Below are positions 45,601 through 55,540 of a stretch of DNA of 64,000 nt, piece by piece. Every line of letters begins with the position of its first letter. Position 1 is the stretch's first letter. The notes under the pieces were generated by a model. That model was not told the DNA's origin, did no database searches, and saw nothing but the letters and a program-made list of their open reading frames with translations. The DNA is from Otatea glauca (lineage: Eukaryota > Streptophyta > Magnoliopsida > Poales > Poaceae), in NCBI GenBank assembly GCA_036346275.1, contig CM070726.1, positions 26,013,410-26,077,409 of the forward strand. Reading direction: 5' to 3'. The position numbers were made by a program, and so were the translations under genes.

Positions 45601-48378
45601 CAAAACTACATCTACGCGCATGGTGCGAGGATAGCCGTTCGATAAGAATCCAACGAATCACACTCCAGCTTCCAGAAATAGGCCAAGCGGCCCAAAGCGC
45701 ACAGTAACGGGCCAAGCCCAATACTGTTTCATTTATTTTTCCAGGGGTTTCTCTTTTAAAATAATTAAAGAAATTCATTTAATTAGTTTTAGCCAATAAA
45801 AATATCAGGAAAAATCCAAGAAAATTCTCATAAATACTTTGAGACATTTTGAACTTAAATAAAATGTTTTTAGACAAACTTTATATTAACTTTATCTATA
45901 TTTGATTAATTTTCACAATAGGCCAATATACTTCCTTTAAAATAAATTCAAATAAAATCCAAAAATCCAGTAAATTCAGGAAAATCACAAAATACACAAA
46001 TAACAATAAAATAAGATTTTAGGCAAATTTTGGGTTACATTCAACCTAACTTCAAGCTGCGTTATATAATACAAATCAACAATTATAGCAATTGGTTGAA
46101 GCACATACTCCGGGTTGTGGGGTAAAAGTATGAATTTTTTGTTCTATTGAGCCAGCAATATTTTTTCCACGTACTTGTAGACGACTTCTAAATTTTCGTC
46201 CATGGTTTGCTTGGAAAACATGTGTGGGTCGACGAAACCCATCGGTTGTTTCCTTGCTTCTGCTTCCTTGACCATGTATCTACATATACAAAATTAAGGA
46301 TCATATATATCTAACATTTATCGGTACAACACGAATGTACACCGTGATTGCACGCACTTACAATGTCCTACATCTCATGAGCGATGAGTTGAGGGCGTTG
46401 AGGTTGTACAGATCAAATAGGTCGTTGAAGCCGACCACGAAGAAGCTATCCAAAAACCGGTGGAAGAAATGCTCCTCCTTAAAGCTGACTAAGATACTCG
46501 ATACATGTTGTGCCACCGGCTTGTTAGCTTATTCCATGCACCAATCTTGCAATCTAATGCACGCTAATGTAAGCGTGTCGTCGCGCTCTTTCGGTATAAA
46601 CGGTTGTCCCAGCTCGAATTGTCACGCCAATGGGGCAAACGAAAAGTCATGGACTGGCGTGGTCCACCCTTTCGATTTGCCCTTATCACCGCCTCGCCTT
46701 CTACCAAATGTCGTCTTCACGGGAGACGACTTGGCCCGAACTGCAACTTCAGCCTATGCCTAACGATACACGGTAGCCGATTTGGCGGGCTTCTTTGGTG
46801 CAGCACATGGCTCTGATAGTGCTAGTAGCTCCAGCGCAACAGGTGGCTCTGGTACGACTTGTAACTTCAGTGCTTCTGGGTAGGCGTCGAAGGAGATGTC
46901 CTTCTTGGGCCACTGGATGAATGTGCCGATGGCATCCCCTAGTGTGACAATCTCGTCATTTGGGGGCATCTCCAGCGTGACGGCCTTACAAATTTCATGT
47001 ACGCTGTTGACCTGGACCTTAGCGTAGCTCGGATCTAAAGTACGACTGTGCACTAATGCCCCTACACCGGATGGATACGCGTACCCCCAAGCAGCATGAA
47101 GGGGAATAGAGCCGTTGGCAAGCCTCACTTGGAGATTGCACGGCATGGCCACCTACGTAAGGGTACACAATTAATTTGGTAACACGTCAAATAGGTCTAT
47201 CTAAGGAGCATTGCAGACATGTATATTACCCTAGTTTCGTTCGGAGGAAATATGGCTTCGTCCACATCCGTCTCAGGGGCGAACGCGCAGCTGCTCCAAT
47301 GATTGGTTGGGCTAAACTGCGCCTGTGCTTCTTGGGCTTGCACGTTCCGTGCTTGCCTCTCTGCAACCTGTCTCTACAGGATCCTTTCCTCAAAGCTTCA
47401 TAGCTGACTATCGAACTGCGCTCTGAGCCTTTCCTCAATCAGGGCTACTAGTCGTTCCTCGTGCTCGACTTTGCTTCTCTTCCTACTCCGGTACATGTCA
47501 GAGTCATGTGCGAATCCCATTTTCTAGGGAACAAAAACACCTAGGCCTTGGGTGCTCCTTGTTTCCCAAGGCCATGGAGAGTATATCTTTCTCTCTGTCC
47601 GAAGTGAAAGAGCTCTAGGAAGATTTCGTGCTCAACGATATTAGGCGTTGAGACACTTCCTCATCAACGGGGTTTGCAAGGACAAGCCGCCCGGAGACGT
47701 GGGACGTGACCTCGCTCTTACCCAGTTTCAGGTACACGGGTCTACGATCGAGGTAAACGGCAACGTGACCTCCTTCTGGACTACCCCGTCGTCCTCCCAA
47801 ATCCATTGCACGATTTTGCCCGCATACCCAGTTGAGCCGAGTCTGTGTGGGTGGGTGTTTTTTGACTAGATGGTCTTGTGCGCCGCACTTTCATGCACGA
47901 ACTCTTCCGTCGTCTTCAACTCAACAAATCATCCCCAGAGGTCTTCAGTGATGAACCCGTACTTTTGGAACAGAGTCATTTCCTTATTCATGTAATTAGT
48001 GACGAGGACGCTCTTGAAGTTCTTCCACACCTTTCCCGCCACTAGCAACGTGTACCATCGCAGTGCGGGCATGGCGTCTTTTGGAAGCTCAAACAACGCG
48101 AATATTTCTGTCACCAGGTTATCGCACTCCTCATTTGTCAGCGTCTTCCATGATGGATAAGTGATGGGGATCCTTTCACGCCCAACGATCCCGTACATGG
48201 TCCAGAAAGCTGCCGCAGCCTTTCGAGGCGCGGTAGGGGCCCCATCACGCGGATCGACCGCCGTGATGGTGTATCGGCTCTGAGGCCTTTTATTAAGCCC
48301 TCTTGGACCGCACCTCTTTCCTCCTATGTTGGGCACCTCATCACATCCATTCGACGATGAGGATTGAGGGGACACCAT
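42640..48378 (-). pseudogene. second CACTA 2 gene with Ulp1-like (C48) protease, split by LTR E
   Basis: The minus strand starts at the ATG at 48378 (MVSPQSSSSNGCDEV), with FWTMYGIVGRERIP and VAGKVWKNFKSVL. A GSTGYAGKI block lies near 47840 and a basic stretch at 47438-47226. From 47152 (MAMPCNLQVRLANGS) it reaches PPNDEIVTLGDAIGTFIQWP, then a Pro/Ala linker to 46760. After LTR E (43015-46039) the catalytic part follows: RYHWVLLVIIP (His), IIYLDSKKGG (Asp) at 43010-42777, and LCGFYACHNM (Cys) near 42680. All three triad residues are present, unlike CACTA 1. It is the same gene type as in CACTA 1. Stops and frame changes, and the LTR, break it. Confidence 0.65.
43015..46039 (-). repeat. solo LTR E, inside CACTA 2 protease gene
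   Basis: In reverse orientation it begins TGTTGGGACCCGAATAT (an LTR 3' end) and ends TTTTGGGTTACA (reverse complement of TGTAACCC). Flanks are TTTAA and TTCAA, a 5-bp duplication with one mismatch. It contains the family's terminal hairpin (43370-43386), the conserved CACTTCCTTTGGTGTGTC block (43781-43798) and the GC-rich third (44740-45720, opposite strand). There is no retroelement coding sequence. Confidence 0.8.
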
Positions 48379-49100
48379 CTTGTATGATGCAAGGTTAAGA
48401 GTAGGTAAGTTAAGAGAAGCAAATTAAAGAGAAGGTAAGTTAAGAGTTGTTTTGTACATACAAGGTTAAGATAATCAATATTGCTTACAAGATGTAAATT
48501 TGTTTATGGTGCTCTCAGAAATCGGGCAAGTATATGCTTTCAACTAACATGCAAGGCCAAAGGCTAATATATGCTTTCAACTTTCATTGAGAATCAATGT
48601 CTACATTTGAATTTTGAAGCCATTTAAATTCAAAGTTAAAATTAGTGTTGATTATATTAAATATGAATCGATACTTATTAGCATGCAAGTCTACCGGTTC
48701 AAGGCCAAACTCGCAAAATTAACTCTTATGATCATTACTTCACCCATTATCATCATCGAGCAACGCGAAAGCGGTAAGGTTAAGTAACTTGAAGGGTTTT
48801 AATGGCTGAACAGCATCTTGAACAACCTCAATTTAAGCCACTATACTACATGTTCATACATCACAGAAGCTAAAATAAACCAATAAATTAAAACTACACA
48901 ATAAGAAACGTCTACAAGATCCCATGATAGTAAGCACTGAAATCATTTTTAGTGAATCAAACCCATCTGAATAACAGGGCACACTTCAATTCATATGGCA
49001 TACCATGAACATGAACATAAAGGCAATTGAATAAAGCATCAGAAGAAACTGAGTGAAATGGTGCAAATTAGATTGGGTAAAAAGAAAGAAGTGTGATGTA
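48379..49100. other. spacer between the two CACTA 2 genes
   Basis: AT-rich with GGTTAAGAGAAGGTAAGTTAAGAG-like short direct repeats near 48395-48450. No coding potential is seen. Confidence 0.4.
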
Positions 49101-49119
49101 CTAATATTGGACGGCGCAG

Positions 49120-49400
49120 GTGCGGCCAAGGGGAGACACCACCGAGGGGGAGGGCGAGGCTGAGGGGGGTCGCCACCAAGATGAGAGAGCGTCACCAAGG
49201 GGGAGGGCACAGAGGAGGAAGGAGGGCAACACCGAGGGTGAGGGCGTGGACGAAGGGAGACACCACCGAGGGGGAGGGCACGACACAGGGGGGAGGGCGC
49301 GGCCGGGAGTTACCACCAAGCAGGGAGGGCACCGCCGAGGGGGGCTGCTGGGGAGGGTGCCACCGAGGGGGCCGCGGGGGAGGGCGCTGCTAGAGAAGGC
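49120..49400 (+). repeat. G-rich degenerate repeat (CACCGAGGGGGAGGGC-type)
   Basis: Variants of CACCGAGGGGGAGGGC recur at about 20-35-base spacing, with many runs of three to six G on the plus strand. Long open frames on both strands here come from the composition and are not believed. The repeat lies upstream of the second CACTA 2 gene. Confidence 0.7.
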
Positions 49401-49561
49401 CACGGGCGCTAGCTAGGGTTGAAAACTGAGTGTGCGGGACTTAGTGAATGGCAAGAGTGAGGGCAACCAGTGGATAAGGGGACATATCCCAGACGGTTCA
49501 AAGATTGAACCATCTGTGATACAAGCCACCTCATATAGAAATTATATATATTATCTAACAA

Positions 49562-49647
49562 GCGGTACTTAGCTCGGTTGGCAAGAGGCTTGCAGGCCTG
49601 CATACATGGGCTCCCGAGTTCGAATTCCACGGAACGCAATTTTTTTT
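49562..49647 (+). ncRNA. tRNA-like pol III unit with T-run terminator
   Basis: A box TAGCTCGGTTGG (49570-49581) and B box GTTCGAATTC (49618-49627) are spaced as in a tRNA gene. A T-run of at least seven follows at about 49640. The 76-base unit starts GCGGTAC and ends GGAACGCA, but acceptor and anticodon stems pair poorly, so it is not a functional tRNA gene. It is similar over its length to the unit at 54117-54195 in the same CACTA element. Confidence 0.55.
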
Positions 49648-50001
49648 CCACGGGCTCTTCACAAACGGTTGTAATCTTCCACCGTCTATGATGAGGGCTA
49701 GGGCGAGGTAACACCAAGGGCCGAGGGGCTTGGTGCGACAAGGGGCTTAGCGTGGCAGTGGGATTGATGCGACAAGGGGGTCAGCCCATCCCAGACAATT
49801 CTGGACTTGAACCGTCTGGGATAAGTCATCCCAGACGGTTCAAGCCCAGAATTGTCTGGGATGAGCCAGTTTTTTTCATTAATTATAATACATACATCTC
49901 ATTAATTTTAAATAATACATCTTACTAATTATAATTAATGCACATCTCATTAATTTTATTCAATACATCTCACTAATTATAATTAATACACATCTCATTA
50001 A

Positions 50002-52378
50002 TTATAATACAGGAACACTTGAAATAAACATGATGACCTCATCACAACTCCACTTGCTATTCTTTTGTATAAAAATTATCTCTTCACGATGATCAACACG
50101 TGCATAGCTAGCTTCCTCAGGTTGGTCTTTTTGGACCGTGACAGCGATACCAATAGAAGGCAACTCGTCAAACTGATTGTATTCTTCCTCATCTACCACA
50201 TTCTCGACTCTGACAATCCTCCTTTTTCCCTGAAGAACAACATAACGCTTCTTGTAGAACGTGTCGGTTACATAGAAGACTTGAACAACTTGGTAAGTGA
50301 GAACAAATGGCTCGTCCATATATGGGGCTACAACAGCCATGTGTTGCAAAACTATGAAATGGGCTTTAGCGCACGCAATCAGATCAGGCGTGATTGCTTT
50401 CCTTCTGATGGTCCCGTTGCCCTAGAGCCTCCCCTCATGGCGGGATAGAGGCACACCTATCGGTTCGACCTGAGCCACGTAATCCACACAAAATTCCACA
50501 ACCTCTTCGGTTGCATAACCTTCGATAATGCTACCCTCCGGTCGAGATCGATTCTGTACGTAAGACTTGAGAATTCCTATGTACCTCTCGAATGGGTACA
50601 TGCTACATAAGAACACAGGCCCGCACATCTTTATCTCCCTCACAAGGTGAACAATGAGATGGACCATGATATTAAAAAATGACGGAGGGAAATACATCTC
50701 AAGATTATATAGAGTTATGACCACCTCGGCTTGCAGAGCATCTAGTCCTTCGGGATCAATGACCTTCTGAGCAATTGTGTTAAATAAATAACACAGCCTT
50801 GTGATTATCTCCCGGACCTTGTTCGGTAAAATACTTCTAATTGCCACAGGGAGCATATGTGTCATAAGCACATGACAATCATGGGACTTCATGCCAGTTA
50901 AACTCAAATCTTGCATCGAAACAAGTCTCTTCATGTTAGACGAGTAACCAAACGGAACTTTCACATCATGCAAGCACTGGTACAGTTCAGTTCTCTCAGC
51001 CTTGGACAGAATGTAACAAGAAGGTTCACAGTATGTTCGACCTTTATCGGTCTCTTTCGGTGCTAACTCAAGTCTGATACCCATATTGACCAAGTCAAGC
51101 CGTGTGTTGATATCGTCCTTTGTTTTACCCTTAATGTTGAGTAAGAGACCAATCAAGCTATCACAGACATTCTTCTCTATGTGCATCACGTCGATGCAGT
51201 GCTGAACTTCTAGGTGCTCCTAATAAGGTAAGTCCCAAAATATTGATCTCTTCTTCCACATGCTCTTCTCACAGGTCCTTGATTTACGTCCCTTTCCAAG
51301 CGGAACATCCAAGTTCTTAACCATATCATGAATGTCTGTCTCGTTTAAAGGCTTTGGAGCTAAACCGTCTTCGGTCGTGCCATCGAATTGTTTCTTTATC
51401 TTGCAGTATGGGTGATTCCTTCGAAGGAACCTACGGTGACGCATGTACATGGTTTTGCGTGAGTGATTCAGCCACACACTCTCGGTATCATCCAAGCAGT
51501 GAGTACATGCTTTGGCTCCTTTTGTACTCTACCCCGACGGGTTAGCAAGGGAAGGATAATCATTTATGGTGTAGAACAACAGGCAACGCAAAGTGAAGTA
51601 CTCTTGGTTATGAGCATCCCATACCTGCACCCTAGGAGCCCACAATGTGTTCAGATCTTCCACCAATGGTGCTAGGTACACATCAATATCATTCCCAGGT
51701 TGCTTCGGGCCTTAGATGAGCTAGTATAGACATCAATATGTACTTCTGCTTCATAGACAACCAAGGAGGAAGGTTGTACACACAAAGATTCACGGGCTAA
51801 GTGCTATGACGGCTGCTCATGTTGTTGAAAGGATTCATTCCATCTGTACTCAATCCGAACCTTATATTCCTCAAATCCATTGCGAATTCTTCAAACCTCC
51901 TATCGATGTTTCTCCACTGCGTGGAATCAGCAGGGTGTCTAATCATTCCATCGTGCCACCGAAGTAATTTTGCCTTTTTTGGGTTCGTAAACAAACGCTT
52001 CAAACAGGGAATTATAGGCAAACACCACACCACCTTAGCTAGAGGTCCTTTTCTTCACCTCCATGCCCTCGTCGTTATTATCCGATCTATCTTTACGCTT
52101 GTACCGAGATGTGTTGCACACCAGACATACATGCAAGTTTGCATACTCTTTGCGGTCCAACATGTATACCCCCTTTTGAAACCCCGTAGAATCAAGTGTG
52201 CTTCGATCTGCGCTGTGTTTTGAAATATCCTCAGGTTCTCACAGTCAATGCATGGACAAGGCATAAATTCCACCCCCTTGTTCAACATATCTTCCTCTTC
52301 AACTCTTCTAAAAGCGGAGACACCATTAATATACTCGACGTTCGCACGATTCTCAACATACATCTAGCTTCGATCCAT
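50002..52378 (-). pseudogene. tnp2-type CACTA transposase remnant (CACTA 2), with DUF4218 and DUF4216 parts
   Basis: The ATG at 52378 reads MDRS, a TAG, then MYVENRANVEYINGV. The zinc domain has CPCIDCENLRIF and RGFKRGYTCWT (52270-52150). The tnp2 core is at 52033-51797 (RHPADSTQWRNIDRRFEEF, IRFGLSTDGMNPF), then MRHRRFLRRNHPY (51420), MMHIEKNVCDSLIG (51189) and MKSHDCHVLMTHMLPVA. DUF4218 follows (MVHLIVHLVREIKMCGP, YPFERYIGILKSYV, 50700-50500). A DUF4216-like end (FVLTYQVVQVFYV, GKRRIVRVENVVDEEEYN) is at 50349-50002. The stretch between DUF4218 and DUF4216 is shorter than in the family, suggesting an internal deletion near 50350-50420. Several shifts and stops make it inactive. Confidence 0.8.
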
Positions 52379-52758
52379 CTACACTACATATGTAATAATA
52401 GGTGTTAAATAATGAATTAAGTACACTAAGAGTGCACATATTCACATATGGTACATATAGGCTACATTTCAACTTGCCGATTAACTTATATAGCTCCTAA
52501 CATAAAAAAGAATGAATGGATATGTAAACATATGCATGTAAGCTACATTTAGACTCAACATCTTCAATTTTCTCTTCACATGGCTAGCTACATCTTCAGT
52601 GTAATGCAATTAGAACCAATTACTAATTTAGCTTAAAAAGAACAAATGGATCTGCACCAAGCTATATCAAAACCATCTTCAATTCCCTCTTTACCAAGCT
52701 AGATGTATATACCTCCAATATAATGCTATTACAACCAATTATTAGCCTAGGTCACCTT

Positions 52759-53519
52759 TGATGAGGACATCACTACTACAGATACGACCACATCTAGTTG
52801 GACCAACTCCAACACGTCATCCATGGGCCAAGAAGAGAGAAAGATCAAATCTATCACGTTCTAGAATCCAATTCGGCCTCCAGATACCAGCCTAAAGTAA
52901 AACAAGCATAACTTTTGCATACTACATCCGATTGGAGAATTCTAGTAGTTAATTAAAGGCTTACTTCGAGATCTTTCCAATGGATTTGACCCCACCAAAA
53001 AATTCCTTCGGAGCACTCCGCAATCACCAAAACAAGTCAAGTCAACTTTCTAGTTCGACTCAAACATGGGCCTTAGGCCTTGTAAGAGTCCTATTCGGCC
53101 ACTTCTTTGTGCTGGCCGAATCCCCCTTCTCTTTTACCTATATATAGCTAGGGAGTCCCCTAAAATTACTTGGGTTTTGTTTAGTCGTAGTTTTCCTTGG
53201 TGAAACTATTTGGTATTCTCTTGTTCGGCGAGATCAACAGCAATACCATGCTTCGGAACCCCACATCAATACTTTAATTATATTTGCAATTTCAGATTGT
53301 TTTTGCTTTGTTCTTGCTTATTCTTCGATTGCTTGTAGGAATTGATCTTCGTGATCAGGTCAACCGGGTTTTTGCACGATTGATAATAATTCGGAGTTTG
53401 TTTCAGCGATTGCTTGGTATCGATTGTGTTTCGGTCGTAGCCTGGATCATGAGGGTCGTCTCCACTAATCGATAGTTATCCATCTCACCGAAAGATCGGG
53501 ACATCCAATAGCCTCATCA
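52759..53519 (+). repeat. solo LTR F, TSD ACCTT
   Basis: It begins TGATGAGGAC and ends GCCTCATCA, so the last eight bases mirror the first. ACCTT flanks both ends (52754-52758 and 53520-53524). A TATA-like CTATATATAGC is at 53138-53148. Length is about 760 bp, so it is unrelated to A-E. A 23-base segment across the right edge (GCCTCATCAACCTTCCTTT) is repeated once more immediately after, so the end could also be placed at 53542. No internal domain is present. Confidence 0.75.
53138..53148 (+). promoter_or_regulatory. TATA box of solo LTR F
   Basis: CTATATATAGC lies mid-LTR, preceded by GC-rich and CT-rich sequence, a normal place for a retroelement promoter. It could drive transcription opposite to the host CACTA genes. 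Confidence 0.5.
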
Positions 53520-54116
53520 ACCTTCCTTTAATAGCCTCATCAACCTTCCTTTAAGTAACTATCTACATATTGAGTATAACACAATTAGAACAAATTACTA
53601 CTTTACATCACAGAGAATAAATGGATCTACACCAAGCTAGATCTAAAAACCAGCTTTATTTCCCTCTTTATCAAGCTAGATATTAAATATAATTCAAATT
53701 CGAACCAATTACTACTTTACATCATAGAGAACAAATGGATCTACACCAAGCTAGATTTAGAAACCAACTTCATTTCCCTCTTTATCAAGCTAGATCTAAA
53801 ATATAATGCAAATTTGAAGCAATTACTAACCTTATATGACCTAGAGCATAAGGATCTACAATTACACCTCCAAATCTAGGGTCTCTTTCCACCAGATTGC
53901 CTCTCAATCGCAGCCACCTCAAAAATATCTAGGAAATCATAAAAATACAGAGGAGGCCGAGGCTCTCTGTTCATATTTATCAGAATTGATCATCACAAAT
54001 GGTTTGTGGATAAAATCGTCTGTGATATTGCCCTCATCATAGACGGTTTTAGCCACAAACCGTCTGTGATGTTACTTTCCAAAGCTTTTTTACATAATTC
54101 GCATGAAATGTCACAA

Positions 54117-54195
54117 GCAGTATTCTTGGCTCAATTGGTAATTAACAGGCTTGGCTTGCGTACGTGAGGTGTCGGGTTCGAATCTAGGGAAACTA
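54117..54195 (+). ncRNA. tRNA-like unit 2 (CACTA 2 right side)
   Basis: A box TTGGCTCAATTGG (54126-54138) and B box GGTTCGAATCT (54175-54185). It is similar over its length to the unit at 49562. No strong terminator follows directly. Confidence 0.55.
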
Positions 54196-54220
54196 AATTT
54201 TCTTCTGTACTGCAAGGTAA

Positions 54221-54300
54221 GTGGCGCAGTGGATCGGGACAGGCGTGCGGTTCTGAGAGAATTTAAAACCGTCTGTTCAAATTCTACTGTGAAGACCTTT
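54221..54300 (+). ncRNA. tRNA-like unit 3, tandem to unit 2
   Basis: A box TGGCGCAGTGGA (54222-54233) and B box GTTCAAATTC (54275-54284), with tRNA-like spacing. It follows unit 2 by about 25 bases and has a different sequence, so the two are not simple duplicates. Confidence 0.45.
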
Positions 54301-54437
54301 CATGTTCCAGGCGTTTTGTTTCCCCAATGAAGGTCGTAATTGCACTTCCGCATGCAATGATATATATATAAGGTAGCGTTGGAGCCCAAAATACTCGATT
54401 GATCATATTCCACATCGTGAAGCTTGCCTCCTATGCC

Positions 54438-54890
54438 ATGAGCAGCTCAAACTCCATCCCCTCCTCTGTCGACTTCGCCACCCCATGTGGGACTCCACTA
54501 CCGTCGCCTCTGACGCTGGCTCCGCCACCGCCACTGCCTTCGCCTCCTCGGCCTCCGAAGCCCCTGCGGCAATGGCTGTGGCTCCACCGCGTCCTATCAA
54601 TGAATCCGTCGGTTGCGGCTTATGCTCTACACCGACGGTCTCCTCCGCCGGCCAGTACGTCGCCCGCCTCGGGCACCGCTCCCTCCGCCTCAAGCGTCAT
54701 CAGAAAGAAGCATCCGCCAACAGCAATCTCCGACGACGACGATAACTTTGACTCGTCGGTGGGCTCTCGTGATGGCTAGGAGCTAGATGATGACCCAGAT
54801 AGAGCAGGTTCGAGCAATGACCCGATGGCCGTAGCAACGACTCCAACGACGACGACTTCGGCGACGATGAGGATCATACTAGCTAGGCTT
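54438..54890 (+). other. GC-rich open segment in CACTA 2 (Ser/Pro-rich frame)
   Basis: A plus-strand frame starts MSSSNSIPSSVDFATPCG (ATG 54438) and runs 113 codons to TAG at 54777, then continues open (ELDDDPDRAGSSNDPM). It has a Pro-rich middle and an acidic DDDDN patch. It is opposite in direction to the CACTA genes and GC-rich against an AT-rich background. It could be a captured host gene fragment or an element-specific protein. I do not recognise the sequence. Confidence 0.35.
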
Positions 54891-55540
54891 TCCCATCAAG
54901 AACTTTTGTAGAAATTTTTTTGTATATTGTGATGCATGCAAAAAGCTAGTTCTTATATGAAATGCATGTTTCATTTAACTGTTCCGAAGGATTCACTAGC
55001 AGTTGGGGCTCACCAGCTTCATTTATCAGAATTGATTATCACAGACGGTTTGTGGATAAAACCATCTGTGATACCCTCATCACAGACGATTTTAGCCACA
55101 AACCGTCTGTGATGTTATCTGCCTCATCGCATACGGTTTGTGGATAAAACCGTCTGTGATGAGCACGACATCACAGACGGTTTTAGACACAAACCATCTA
55201 TGATGTGCCCGAGCCTCTTCTCAGATGATTTTTGTAAAAAACTGTCAGGGATGACGTTTCTAATATAACCTCTTTTGTAGTAGTGAATGTAGGTGTCTAC
55301 CTTCACAATCCAATTTTCTCCCACAGAGGACTCTACCTCGCGCTCTCATAAGCCACTTCTAGGAGCAATCTTATAATATTTGCTCTATGAGGAAAGGATA
55401 GGGTCTCCAATTTTAGAATATTTATTAAGAATATTGTTTACAAAGATGTTCTTAAGTCTTAGATGTCTTATATACTAGCTAAAGATGTTTTGCTTGTATT
55501 AATGTTGGACAAAGCTCAACATAAATCGTTTGCTTATGAT

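Larger units (their letters stand above)
52470..53830. repeat. tandem units of about 115-145 bp upstream of CACTA 2 tnp2
   Basis: Four or five units share AATTAGAACCAATTACTA, ACAAATGGATCTACACCAAG and TTCCCTCTTTATCAAGCTAG. They occur at about 52470-52620, 52620-52750, 53575-53695 and 53695-53825. LTR F interrupts the array. By position they lie in the 5' leader or promoter of the transposase gene. Confidence 0.7.
41751..55285 (-). mobile_element. CACTA (En/Spm) transposon 2, perfect TSD
   Basis: The left end CACTACTACACAAAAG (41751) and right end CTTTTGTAGTAGTG (55285) are inverted repeats, flanked by AAT on both sides (41748-41750 and 55286-55288). Subterminal repeats (CACAGACGGTT/AACCGTCTGTGATG) lie at 41770-42110, 49490-49870, 53990-54080 and 55020-55260. 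The two genes are on the minus strand: tnp2 (52378-50002) and a second gene ending in a Ulp1-like protease (48378-42640). Two solo LTRs (43015-46039 and 52759-53519) are nested inside, so the element proper is about 9.7 kb. Confidence 0.9.

Noticed and set aside
49101..49416. Pro/Ser-rich minus frame and Gly/Arg-rich plus frame
   Set aside because: Both are by-products of the G-rich repeat.
49562..49637. Genuine tRNA gene
   Set aside because: A and B boxes and terminator are good, but acceptor, anticodon and T stems have several mismatches. Kept only as tRNA-like.
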